A program made the translations under genes and the position numbers. Below are positions 18,454 through 26,264 of a stretch of DNA of 44,519 nt, piece after piece. How positions within the stretch are numbered: the first letter of the stretch is position 1; each line of letters starts with the position of its first letter. The DNA comes from Oscillospiraceae bacterium (GTDB lineage: Bacteria > Bacillota > Clostridia > Oscillospirales > Oscillospiraceae), in contig CACYWG010000022.1 in assembly GCA_902778115.1 (NCBI GenBank), forward strand, positions 1 through 44,519. The letters are read 5' to 3'. The notes beneath the pieces were generated by a model. It ran no database searches. It was not told the origin of the DNA and saw nothing but the letters and a program-made list of their open reading frames with translations.

Positions 18454-21400
18454 ATGCTGACAAAAAAGACGATGGACGGCAATGAGGCCGCCGCATACGC
18501 AAGCTATGCCTTTACCGAGGTCGCGTCGATCTACCCGATCACGCCCTCCAGCCCGATGGCGGACCATGTGGACAACTGGGCCGCGCACGGCAAGAAAAAT
18601 ATTTTCGGCCAGCCGGTGCAGCTGGTGGAGATGGAGAGCGAGGCCGGCGCCTGCGGCGCGATGCACGGCGCGCTCGAGACCGGCTCCCTCGCCACGACCT
18701 ACACCGCGTCCCAGGGCCTGATGCTGATGATCCCGCCAATGTACCGCATCGCGGGCTCGATGCTGCCCGGCGTGATGCACGTCGCCGCGCGTACCGTCGG
18801 CACGCATTCGATCTCCATTTTCGGCGATCACTCCGACGCGATGGCCTGCCGCCAGACCGGCTTTGCCCAGCTGGCGAGCGCGAGCGTGCAGGAATGCATG
18901 GATCTGGGCGCGGTGGCGCACCTGAGCGCCATCAAGGGCTCGATCCCCTTCATGCACTTCTTCGACGGCTTCCGCACCAGCCACGAGATCCAGAAGATCG
19001 ACGTGCTGGACTACAATGACCTCGCCAAGCTCGTCGACTGGGACATGGTGAAATACCACAAGGACCACGCCCTCAACTCCGAGCACCCGACCATCCGCTC
19101 GACGCTGCAGAACCCCGACACCTTCTTCCAGTCCCGCGAGGCCTGCAACACGGCCTATGCCGCGCTGCCCGAGATCGTGCAGGAAAAGATGGACGCCATC
19201 AACGCCCTCACCGGCCGGAATTATCGGCTCTTCAACTACTACGGCGCGCCCGACGCCGATCGCGTCGTGATCGCGATGGGCAGCGTCTGCGAGACGATGA
19301 TGGAGGTCGTGGACTACCTCAACGCGCGCGGCGAAAAGGTCGGCATGGTGCAGGTACACCTCTACCGCCCCTTCTCCGCCAAACACCTCGCCGCCGCCCT
19401 GCCGGCGACCGTGAAGGCCATCACCGTGCTCGACCGCACCAAGGAGCCCGGCGCCGCGGGCGAGCCGCTGTTTGAGGACGTCTGCACCGCTCTGCGCGAG
19501 AGCGCCTTTGCCGGCGCGGAGATCCTCGGCGGCCGCTACGGCCTGTCTTCCAAGGACACCATCCCCGCCCACATCAAGGCCGTGTTCGACAACATGGCGG
19601 GCGAAAAGAAGAACCACTTCACCGTCGGCATCGAGGACGACGTGACCCATACCTCGCTGCCCGTGGGCGAGAACATCGTCACCTCCGGCAAGTCGATCAT
19701 CTCCTGCAAGTTCTGGGGTCTCGGCTCGGACGGCACCGTCGGCGCGAACAAGAACTCCATCAAGATCATCGGCGACAACACTGACCAGTACGCCCAGGCC
19801 TATTTTGAGTACGACTCCAAGAAGTCCGGCGGCGTGACCAAGAGCCATCTGCGCTTTGGCCACGAGCCGATCCGCTCCACCTACTATGTCACGATGGCCG
19901 ACTTCGTGGCCTGCCACAAGCAGAGCTACATGAAGAGCTTCGACATTGTCTCCGAGATCAAGCCCGGCGGCACCTTCCTGCTGAATACCGACTGGGATAT
20001 GGCCGGTCTCGAGGAGCATCTGCCGAACCGTGCCAAGCGCATCATCGCGGAGCGCTCTCTGCACTTCTACACCATCGACGCCACCGACATCGCCCAGCAG
20101 ATCGGCCTCGGCAACCGCACCAACACCGTGCTGCAGGCGGCCTTCTTCAAGCTCTCCGGCATCCTGCCCATCGAGGACGCCACCCGCTACATGAAGGAAG
20201 CCATCGTCAAGACCTACTCCAAGAAGGGCGAGAAGATCGTCAACATGAACTGCGCCGCCGTCGACGCGGGCCTCAACGCCGTCGTGAAGATCGATGTGCC
20301 CGCCGCCTGGGCGCAGCTGCAGGACGAGGTCGAGACCGTGGACGAGAGCCTGCCCGAGTACATCCGCAAGATCCAGATCCCGGTCAACCGCCAGGCCGGC
20401 GACAAGATCCCCGTCTCCGCCTTCCTGCCCTATGCCGACGGCGTGAGCCCGGTGGAGACCTCCAAGTACGAGCGCCGCGGCATCGCCACGAACGTGCCGA
20501 AGTGGATTCCCGAAAACTGCATCGGCTGCAACATGTGCTCGCTCGTCTGCCCGCACGCCTGCATCCGTCCCTTCCTTGTGACGGAGGAGGAGAAGGCCGC
20601 CGCGCCCGAAGGCATGGTCACCAAGAAGGCCCTCGGCAAGGGCTTTGAGGCCTACACCTACCGCATCCAGGTCGACCCGATCGACTGCCAGGGCTGCTCC
20701 AGCTGCGCCAATGTCTGCCCGGCCAAGAACAAGGCCCTCGTCATGGAGCCGCTGGAGAGCCAGATGCACGAGCAGCCCAACTGGGATTACCTGGTGGGGC
20801 TTCCGACAAAGCAGAATCCCATGGACAAATTCAGCGTCAAGGGCAGCCAGTACCAGCGCCCGCTCTACGAGTTCAACGGCTCCTGCGCCGGCTGCGGCGA
20901 GGCGCCCTACATGAAGCTGATGACCCAGCTCTTCGGCGAGCGCATGTACATCGCCGACGCCACCGGCTGCACCTACGTCGTCGGCTCCTCCACGCCGACC
21001 TTCCCCTATGCCAAGACGGCCGCGGGCTGCGGCCCCGCGCCCTCGAACTCCCTGTTTGAGAACAACGCCGAGTACGCGCTCGGCATGTGCCTGTCCGTTG
21101 ACCAGATGCGCCGCCAGGCGAAGACCCACGCCGAGGCCGCGCTTGCCGCGACCGCGGACGAGAGCCTGAAGGCCGCGCTGCAGGCCTGGCTCGACAAGGG
21201 CGACGATCCCAATGAAACCCGTGCCGTGAGCGAGGCGCTGAAGGCCGCCCTCGCCGCGACTGCGGACGAGAGCGCCGACGTTCAGTGGCTGAAGGACCGC
21301 ACCGACACGCTGGTCAAGAAGAGCATGTGGATGTACGGCGGCGACGGCTGGGCCTATGACATCGGCTACGGCGGCCTCGACCACGTCCTCGCCTCCGGCG

Positions 21401-21966
21401 TCGACGTGAACATCCTGGTCGTGGACACCGAGGTCTACTCCAACACCGGCGGCCAGGCCTCCAAGGCCACCTCCATCGGCGCGGTGGCGCAGTTTGCCAA
21501 CGCCGGCAAGGCGACCGCGAAGAAGGATCTGGGCCGCATCGCGATGGTCTATGACAACGTCTACGTTGCCAAGGTCGCCATGGGCGCCAATCCCGCCCAG
21601 CTCATCACCGCCCTCAAGGAGGCGGAGAAGCATCACGGCCCCTCGCTCATCATCGCCTACGCGCCCTGCATCAACCACGGCCTCGTCAACGGCATGGGCA
21701 AGGCCATGGAGGAGGAGAAGCTGGCGGTCGACTGCGGCTACTGGCCCCTGTTCCGCTACATCCCGGAGAACATCGACGAGGGCAAGAATCCCTTCGTGCT
21801 CGACAGCAAGGAGCCCAACGGCAAGCTGCGTGAGTTCATGATGGGCGAGGTGCGCTTCTCGTCCCTGACCCGCACCTTCCCGGAGCGCGCGGAGCTGCTG
21901 TTCAAGGAGGCCGAGGAATTCACGGCCCGCCGCTACGCCCAGTACAAGGCCATGGCGGGGAAGTGA
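18454..21966 (+). CDS. nifJ: Pyruvate:ferredoxin (flavodoxin) oxidoreductase
   Basis: 1170-residue single-chain PFOR that oxidatively decarboxylates pyruvate to acetyl-CoA, reducing ferredoxin: the central step of anaerobic energy metabolism. Domain order is normal. The N-terminal pyrimidine-binding domain has ASIYPITPSSPMADHVD. Next come the transketolase-C-like and gamma domains, then two 4Fe-4S motifs (CIGCNMCSLVCPHACIRP about residue 689, CQGCSSCANVCPAK about 745). The TPP domain has GDGWAYDIGYGGLDH and VDTEVYSNTGGQ near residues 962-1000. Start 18454 follows GGAGGT. Monocistronic: its own promoter upstream and a terminator downstream. Confidence 0.97.
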   Translation: MLTKKTMDGNEAAAYASYAFTEVASIYPITPSSPMADHVDNWAAHGKKNIFGQPVQLVEMESEAGACGAMHGALETGSLATTYTASQGLMLMIPPMYRIAGSMLPGVMHVAARTVGTHSISIFGDHSDAMACRQTGFAQLASASVQECMDLGAVAHLSAIKGSIPFMHFFDGFRTSHEIQKIDVLDYNDLAKLVDWDMVKYHKDHALNSEHPTIRSTLQNPDTFFQSREACNTAYAALPEIVQEKMDAINALTGRNYRLFNYYGAPDADRVVIAMGSVCETMMEVVDYLNARGEKVGMVQVHLYRPFSAKHLAAALPATVKAITVLDRTKEPGAAGEPLFEDVCTALRESAFAGAEILGGRYGLSSKDTIPAHIKAVFDNMAGEKKNHFTVGIEDDVTHTSLPVGENIVTSGKSIISCKFWGLGSDGTVGANKNSIKIIGDNTDQYAQAYFEYDSKKSGGVTKSHLRFGHEPIRSTYYVTMADFVACHKQSYMKSFDIVSEIKPGGTFLLNTDWDMAGLEEHLPNRAKRIIAERSLHFYTIDATDIAQQIGLGNRTNTVLQAAFFKLSGILPIEDATRYMKEAIVKTYSKKGEKIVNMNCAAVDAGLNAVVKIDVPAAWAQLQDEVETVDESLPEYIRKIQIPVNRQAGDKIPVSAFLPYADGVSPVETSKYERRGIATNVPKWIPENCIGCNMCSLVCPHACIRPFLVTEEEKAAAPEGMVTKKALGKGFEAYTYRIQVDPIDCQGCSSCANVCPAKNKALVMEPLESQMHEQPNWDYLVGLPTKQNPMDKFSVKGSQYQRPLYEFNGSCAGCGEAPYMKLMTQLFGERMYIADATGCTYVVGSSTPTFPYAKTAAGCGPAPSNSLFENNAEYALGMCLSVDQMRRQAKTHAEAALAATADESLKAALQAWLDKGDDPNETRAVSEALKAALAATADESADVQWLKDRTDTLVKKSMWMYGGDGWAYDIGYGGLDHVLASGVDVNILVVDTEVYSNTGGQASKATSIGAVAQFANAGKATAKKDLGRIAMVYDNVYVAKVAMGANPAQLITALKEAEKHHGPSLIIAYAPCINHGLVNGMGKAMEEEKLAVDCGYWPLFRYIPENIDEGKNPFVLDSKEPNGKLREFMMGEVRFSSLTRTFPERAELLFKEAEEFTARRYAQYKAMAGK

Positions 21967-21971
21967 GAGTT

Positions 21972-22013
21972 TAGTGCTTAGTGCTTAGTGCTTAGTGTGT
22001 AGTGCTCAGCGCT
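21972..22013. repeat. Heptanucleotide tandem array D (TAGTGCT x6)
   Basis: Six 7-nt units (TAGTGCT x3, TAGTGTG, TAGTGCT, CAGCGCT) starting 5 bases after the nifJ stop. Same period as arrays A-C with an unrelated unit. It opens the 306-base gene-free stretch 21967-22272, which also contains two twin terminators and a MITE-like element. Confidence 0.9.
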
Positions 22014-22023
22014 TGAAAAAATC

Positions 22024-22058
22024 AACTGCCCGGAGCTTTTGCTCCGGGCAGTTTCTTC
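22024..22058 (+). terminator. nifJ terminator
   Basis: A perfect 13-bp stem (22024-22036 with 22041-22053), TTTT loop, followed by TCTT. Its stem sequence is repeated almost exactly in the terminator at 22235-22262. Confidence 0.88.
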
Positions 22059-22083
22059 CCCAATCTGCTTTGCCCGTGTTCAT

Positions 22084-22204
22084 GGCTTCCCCTTGAGGGG
22101 AAGCTCCGCGAAGCGGTGATGAGGTGTTTTTCCCGGCCGATTGTTCTCCACCTCATCCGCCTCGGTGCACACACCGGGGCACCTTCCCCTCAAGGGGAAG
22201 GCTT
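22084..22204. mobile_element. MITE-like inverted-repeat element, copy 1
   Basis: A gene-less element bounded by GGCTTCCCCTTGAGGGG-type and CCCCTCAAGGGGAAGGC-type ends, each end itself palindromic. Internal complementary boxes GATGAGGTG (22118-22126) and CACCTCATC (22149-22157) complete a cruciform-like structure. It shares ends and boxes with copy 2 at 28144-28306. No transposase inside, so if mobile it would depend on an enzyme supplied in trans. No convincing target-site duplication. Confidence 0.8.
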
Positions 22205-22234
22205 TTCGCTCGACTTACTTCTGAACACAAAACG

Positions 22235-22262
22235 ACTGCCCGGAGCAAAAGCTCCGGGCAGT
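22235..22262 (-). terminator. Terminator of the VWA-MoxR-esterase operon
   Basis: A perfect 12-bp stem (22235-22246 with 22251-22262) with an AAAA loop on plus (TTTT on minus). On the minus strand a short T-rich tract follows. It lies 10 bases beyond the esterase stop. Confidence 0.82.
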
Positions 22263-22272
22263 TTCTTCAGAC

Positions 22273-23460
22273 TTATGACATGGAAAACAGCAGCGGCAGG
22301 AAGTTGTACAGTCCCAGGCTCCAGGCCGCATACACATGGGCCAGCCCCTCGTATTCGTGGAAGTAAGCGTTTTCGCCGTCGATCAGGGTGGCGGCGCGGC
22401 TGACCAGCGTTTGATACTGATTCTTCTGCAGGCCGCAGAAGCCGTCCCGCGTCCCGGCCCCGTTGTAAAACAGGTCGATCGGCCATTCCCGCTCCGGGGG
22501 AGTATTCAGCTTCTCTGCCAGAGCGCCCATGTTCCCGTCGCTGCCGGAGAAGGCGCCGAACCAGGCAAAACAGCTCAGACAGTCGGGCAGAATGGAGGTA
22601 TAGACGTAGATCGAGCCCTGCGAAAGCCCGGCGAAGGCGAAGTGCTCCCGCGCCTGCGTGATGGACAGCTGCGAGCCGTCTACGGCATAGGTGCTGAAGG
22701 TCCTGGCCAGGGTGGGCAGGATGGTCTCCCGCAGCTCGCGGGCAAAGATGTCCCGGTCGGGGACGTACTGATAGTCGTTCGGCCGCAGGCTGTTGCGGTA
22801 GAAGGTCGGCGCGGCGACGATCATCGGCCGGCAGGCGGCAGAGTCGATCATGTTGTCCAGAAGATCGGTGGTGTACACCATGTCGCGCGAGGGAAAGGCG
22901 TAATCCTGGGGCTCGACCAGCCAGTAGTTCTCCGAGCCGCCCATGCCGTGCAGCAGGATCAGCACGTCATAGCGCTCCGCGGGATCGTAGCCGTAGGGGA
23001 GATAGACCGCCATCTGCTTTTCGATGGGCTCAAGCGTTTCGCCGTGCGGTCCGGAGCGGTAGTCCGCGGTCTTGTAGGAGAGCATGAGCACTTTGCCGGC
23101 GTGCGCGCAGGGCTCGAAGAGCTCGCGCGGGACGCGCTCGGTCTCAAACTGCGGCTCCACGCCGCAGCGGCGGCAGAAGCCCATCAGAAAGCTGTGCGGC
23201 ACGATCTCGCCGCAGGCGGAGCAGATCCTCGTCTCCGGATCGTGGCCGGGATGCGGGCAGAGCGCGCCGCAGCCGGTGCAGCGGCCGTTTTCCCAGGCGG
23301 GATGCGGGCACGCCGTCGCCTCGATGATCAGATCCGGCGTCTGCTCCGGCTCGGCGGTCGCTTCCGGCGCGGGCGTGACGACGGCGGGGGAGGCCTGAGA
23401 AGCGCAGCCGGCGAGGATCAGCAGCGCCATCAGCAGCGCCAGGCAGCGCGCCGCTTTCAT
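22273..23460 (-). CDS. Lipoprotein with Cys-rich zinc-ribbon-like segment and esterase domain
   Basis: 395-residue surface lipoprotein. The signal peptide ends in LILAGC, lipid Cys about residue 19. A Thr/Pro/Glu-rich linker follows, then closely spaced CxxC pairs (CTGCGALCPHPG, CSACGEIVPHS, CRRCGVEP, about residues 55-110). The C-terminal part is an esterase-D/feruloyl-esterase-like alpha/beta hydrolase (YLPYGYDPAERYDVLILLHG; nucleophile in GLSQGS; His in GLAHVYAAW). Start 23460 overlaps the MoxR stop (ATGA). A longer in-frame ATG (23577) would lie within the MoxR gene and hide the signal peptide. It probably acts on cell-envelope or dietary polysaccharide esters. The zinc ribbons on an exported protein are unusual. 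Confidence 0.82.
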   Translation of the reverse strand: MKAARCLALLMALLILAGCASQASPAVVTPAPEATAEPEQTPDLIIEATACPHPAWENGRCTGCGALCPHPGHDPETRICSACGEIVPHSFLMGFCRRCGVEPQFETERVPRELFEPCAHAGKVLMLSYKTADYRSGPHGETLEPIEKQMAVYLPYGYDPAERYDVLILLHGMGGSENYWLVEPQDYAFPSRDMVYTTDLLDNMIDSAACRPMIVAAPTFYRNSLRPNDYQYVPDRDIFARELRETILPTLARTFSTYAVDGSQLSITQAREHFAFAGLSQGSIYVYTSILPDCLSCFAWFGAFSGSDGNMGALAEKLNTPPEREWPIDLFYNGAGTRDGFCGLQKNQYQTLVSRAATLIDGENAYFHEYEGLAHVYAAWSLGLYNFLPLLFSMS

Positions 23461-25088
23461 GAAGTCTGTCCTCCGCGGCGGCGCAGCACATAGTCGAACC
23501 AGGCCAGATACTCCGGCCCGAGGCGCTCGACCAGCGAGCGCGCCTCGCGCGGCCGTCCGGCGGCCCAGGAAAGGCACTGCTGTGCCAGCTGGTAGCGCCG
23601 CGCCACACTGAAGCGGGCGATCTCCTCATCCGTGAATTCGCCCAGCGCCGTCATCTGCTGCTGCGCCTGGAAGAAGCGGACGAAGGCCTCGGCCGTGTCG
23701 CGCCCGACGATGGGTGCGAGCAGCGAAAAGTCGTTGCCGGAGCTGTCGAGCGCCTTGGAGACCATCTCCCAGCGCCTCGGGTCGGCGTGGCCCTCGGTGC
23801 CGGTGTAGGGCGTGCGCAGATAGAGGTCGTTGTTGGCCAGAAATTCCAGGACATAGGGATTGATGTGATTGCGCAGCGCCCAGGGCATCCAGTTTTCCAC
23901 GGTGGTGCGGATGTAGATGTGCGCAAAGCGGCCGAAGAGCGGCTCGGCCAGATCGTGCGAGGCGCTCGACTCACTGCGGTCGTTGCCGGCGGCCACGATG
24001 CGCGCGTTCGGCGGCAGGGCCCAGCGGTTGTTGACAAAGCGCTCCAGCACGATCTTGAAAATGACGGACTGGGTCTGCTTGGTGGCGTTCGTGAGCTCGT
24101 CGAAGAAGAGAATGTGGGGCTTGCCGTCCTGGCACAGGCGCTCGAGCTTGACAAGCCAGACGGGCTTGATGTCCACGATCTCGTCCTTGGCTTCATTATA
24201 GATGGCGCGGCCGTTGATCGTCTCCGGGTTTTCGTTCACCAGCTCGATGTCCAGCACCTCGGGGTCGATCTGCCGCACGCGGTCGCTCTTGCCGTCGCCG
24301 GACAATCCGTGCAGGAAGACCGGGATATCGGCCTCGACATAGGCGCGGATGAGGCTCAGCTCATCGTGCGTTTCCACACGGTAGGGCGCGCTCTCGGGCA
24401 GCGCCGCCTCCTCGTCGGAAAGCAGGTCCTGAAGGAAATACTGGTTTACATAATTTTCTGCCTCTTCCCGCGTCAGGCCGCCCAGCAGCGCCTGGCAGCT
24501 CAGCAGCAGCCCGCGCCCCTCGTCATAAAGCCAGCGGACCGGCCGCAGCTCCAGGAACACGGCCTCGCCCTCGGCGGCCACTGTGCCGTCGGAGAGCTGC
24601 ACATAACCGCTCACGCCGCCGCTTTCCAGCTCCACGCGCACCACGCGCTTGCCGCCGACGGCGTACACGGGCAGATCCCGCCCGCCGAGCGAGAGCGTGC
24701 GGCCCGTGGCATAGAGCGCGCCGCGCTCGTCGTCGCGTCTGGCCATGTCGCGCAGGCTCCGGTCGAGCACGACGCCGGGATAGACGCCGAATTCCGCAAA
24801 GCTCACGCCGCCCTCGCGGTGCACGCGCCGCAGCAGCCGCTCCTCGCCCTCGTCGAGCAGCAGCGCCGGGCGCAGCGCGCAGACGGCGCAGCTCTCGTCC
24901 CGGCCGAAGCGGTCTACACAGCCGTCGGCGAGGAAATAGTTGATCCCGCCGCCGGCATCGAACAAAAAGCCGTCGTCCGGCGCGGTCATCAGCGCCAGAT
25001 CCGTGGCCGGGGCTGCGGCGCCCACCGTGCGGAAGAAGGGCAGGGGGCGTTCAAAGACCTGTTCATGTGATAAGAAAATCGATTTCAT
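23457..25088 (-). CDS. MoxR-like AAA+ ATPase with extra N-terminal domain
   Basis: 543-residue cytoplasmic ATPase. The AAA+ core starts at about residue 235: Walker A GLSGDGKS (261-268), Walker B ILFFDEL (326-332), sensor 1 in VAAGND (Asn369), then the SSASHDLAEPLFGRFAHI region typical of MoxR-type ATPases. The first 230 residues form a domain I do not recognise. MoxR ATPases commonly act as chaperones with VWA-domain partners, and the gene directly upstream encodes one (26-base overlap). The lipoprotein esterase follows with ATGA overlap, so all three are one transcriptional unit. Confidence 0.87.
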   Translation of the reverse strand: MKSIFLSHEQVFERPLPFFRTVGAAAPATDLALMTAPDDGFLFDAGGGINYFLADGCVDRFGRDESCAVCALRPALLLDEGEERLLRRVHREGGVSFAEFGVYPGVVLDRSLRDMARRDDERGALYATGRTLSLGGRDLPVYAVGGKRVVRVELESGGVSGYVQLSDGTVAAEGEAVFLELRPVRWLYDEGRGLLLSCQALLGGLTREEAENYVNQYFLQDLLSDEEAALPESAPYRVETHDELSLIRAYVEADIPVFLHGLSGDGKSDRVRQIDPEVLDIELVNENPETINGRAIYNEAKDEIVDIKPVWLVKLERLCQDGKPHILFFDELTNATKQTQSVIFKIVLERFVNNRWALPPNARIVAAGNDRSESSASHDLAEPLFGRFAHIYIRTTVENWMPWALRNHINPYVLEFLANNDLYLRTPYTGTEGHADPRRWEMVSKALDSSGNDFSLLAPIVGRDTAEAFVRFFQAQQQMTALGEFTDEEIARFSVARRYQLAQQCLSWAAGRPREARSLVERLGPEYLAWFDYVLRRRGGQTS

Positions 25089-26112
25089 GCTTCTCTTTCT
25101 CCTCTGTCGGGCGGCTGTAGATCACGCGCCCGCCGGGCGGGTGGATCGTCGTGCTGCCGTAGACCACCCAGATCGCGTCGCAGCGCTGCTCGGGCATCTC
25201 GGCAAAGCCGTCGGTAAAGATGATGCGGTTTTCCGCGTCGCCGGTAAAGGCGCTGATCGCGGCGTGAAAGTCGGTGCCGCCCGCGCCGCGCAGCTCGAGC
25301 TTTTGGATGTCGTCCTCGGTACGGATCTCCTGAAAGCCGTAAAAGCGGGTGTCAAAGCAGCCGACGCGCACGACCGCGTCCGCCTGCAGCAGCCCCTTCA
25401 CCCCGCGCACAAAGGCGCGCAGGAGATTGGCGTCCACGGAGGCGCTGGTGTCGAGCAGGATCTCGGCGTGCGCCACCGGATAGGCGCGAAATTCGTGCCT
25501 TAACATACCGTCGCGGATCGTGCTGCCGGGGAACCAGTCGAAATCGAGCTGGGTGCTCGGCTCGAGCATCTCGGCCAGGCCCGCCACGATCGCCGCGAGC
25601 CCCGGATCCTCGATCGCACGCTCCTGCGACGTGGTATCTTTCCCCGCGCGCTTGTCCTTCGGATCGGGGCGGGGGTCGGGGATGAGCTCGACCTCATTGG
25701 ATTCATCCTGCCCGTCCTTCTGCTCCTCGTCCTTCAGAAACACGCGGTAGAGCGCCTCCGCGCTCACTTCGGCGTCCTCCGGCGGCAGCACCGCGTTCAT
25801 CGGCAGGGCAAAGCCCTCGTCGCGCAGCATCGCGTTCACCACCGCGTCGCCGGCCTTTTTCCACAGCCGCGCGTCCCGGTCGCCCCGGCGGCCGAAGTGA
25901 TTGAGCTGCAGGTGCAGCAGCTCCCGGGCAATGTAATAGCGGCAGTCCTCCGGCGTCACGTAGCGCAGCAGCCGCTCGTTATATAGAATATTCCGGCCGT
26001 CGTTGTCCACCGGCCGCGCGGCGAGAGACTCCCGGAATTCCAGCATCCGGATCCGCTCGCTCCAGGGCGGCCACTGCTCGGCCAGGCTATCGCAAATTTC
26101 GGTAAAATCCAT
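25063..26112 (-). CDS. VWA-like protein with metallopeptidase-like N-terminal domain (DUF2201-type)
   Basis: 349 residues. The N-terminal domain (about 1-125) resembles the putative metallopeptidase domain of DUF2201 proteins (ARELLHLQLNH at residues 62-72, followed by LWKKAGDAVVNAML). A charged linker follows, then a VWA-like domain with the metal-ion site DTSAS (221-225), AGGTDF (277-282) and FTDGF (299-303). In the peptidase-like motif the first His of HExxH is Arg here (RELLH), so zinc catalysis is doubtful. First gene of the VWA-MoxR-esterase operon. A role as substrate-binding partner of the MoxR ATPase is inferred from family knowledge. Confidence 0.82.
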   Translation of the reverse strand: MDFTEICDSLAEQWPPWSERIRMLEFRESLAARPVDNDGRNILYNERLLRYVTPEDCRYYIARELLHLQLNHFGRRGDRDARLWKKAGDAVVNAMLRDEGFALPMNAVLPPEDAEVSAEALYRVFLKDEEQKDGQDESNEVELIPDPRPDPKDKRAGKDTTSQERAIEDPGLAAIVAGLAEMLEPSTQLDFDWFPGSTIRDGMLRHEFRAYPVAHAEILLDTSASVDANLLRAFVRGVKGLLQADAVVRVGCFDTRFYGFQEIRTEDDIQKLELRGAGGTDFHAAISAFTGDAENRIIFTDGFAEMPEQRCDAIWVVYGSTTIHPPGGRVIYSRPTEEKEKHEIDFLIT

Positions 26113-26147
26113 GCGCGTTCTGTCTCCCGTTTTGTTCCATGCCCTTT

Positions 26148-26176
26148 AGTATACCGGATGACCGGCCGAAAGTAAA
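26148..26176 (-). promoter_or_regulatory. Promoter of the VWA-MoxR-esterase operon
   Basis: Minus strand TTTACT (26176-26171), a 17-nt spacer and TATACT (26153-26148). The -35 match is moderate. Divergent from the ABC exporter promoter 26 bases away. Confidence 0.55.
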
Positions 26177-26201
26177 GAGCCGCCGCGGCGCACGAAAACG
26201 A

Positions 26202-26230
26202 TTGACGCAAGCCGATCCATGGGATACAAT
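26202..26230 (+). promoter_or_regulatory. Promoter of the ABC exporter gene
   Basis: TTGACG (26202-26207), a 17-nt spacer and TACAAT (26225-26230), about 34 bases upstream of the preferred ATG. Confidence 0.78.
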
Positions 26231-26264
26231 CTATTTATGTATGACAGGGAAAGGATGTGATCCC

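Noticed and set aside
18391..21678. A minus-strand frame open for about 1095 codons opposite nifJ
   Set aside because: It is the mirror of a GC-rich, codon-biased real gene (PFOR). The translation is low-complexity Val/Asp/His/Gly-rich with no recognisable domain and no ribosome site.
26139..26264. Longer N-terminus for the ABC exporter
   Set aside because: The extension covers the -35/-10 promoter at 26202-26230 and has no ribosome site. The ATG at 26265 fits better.
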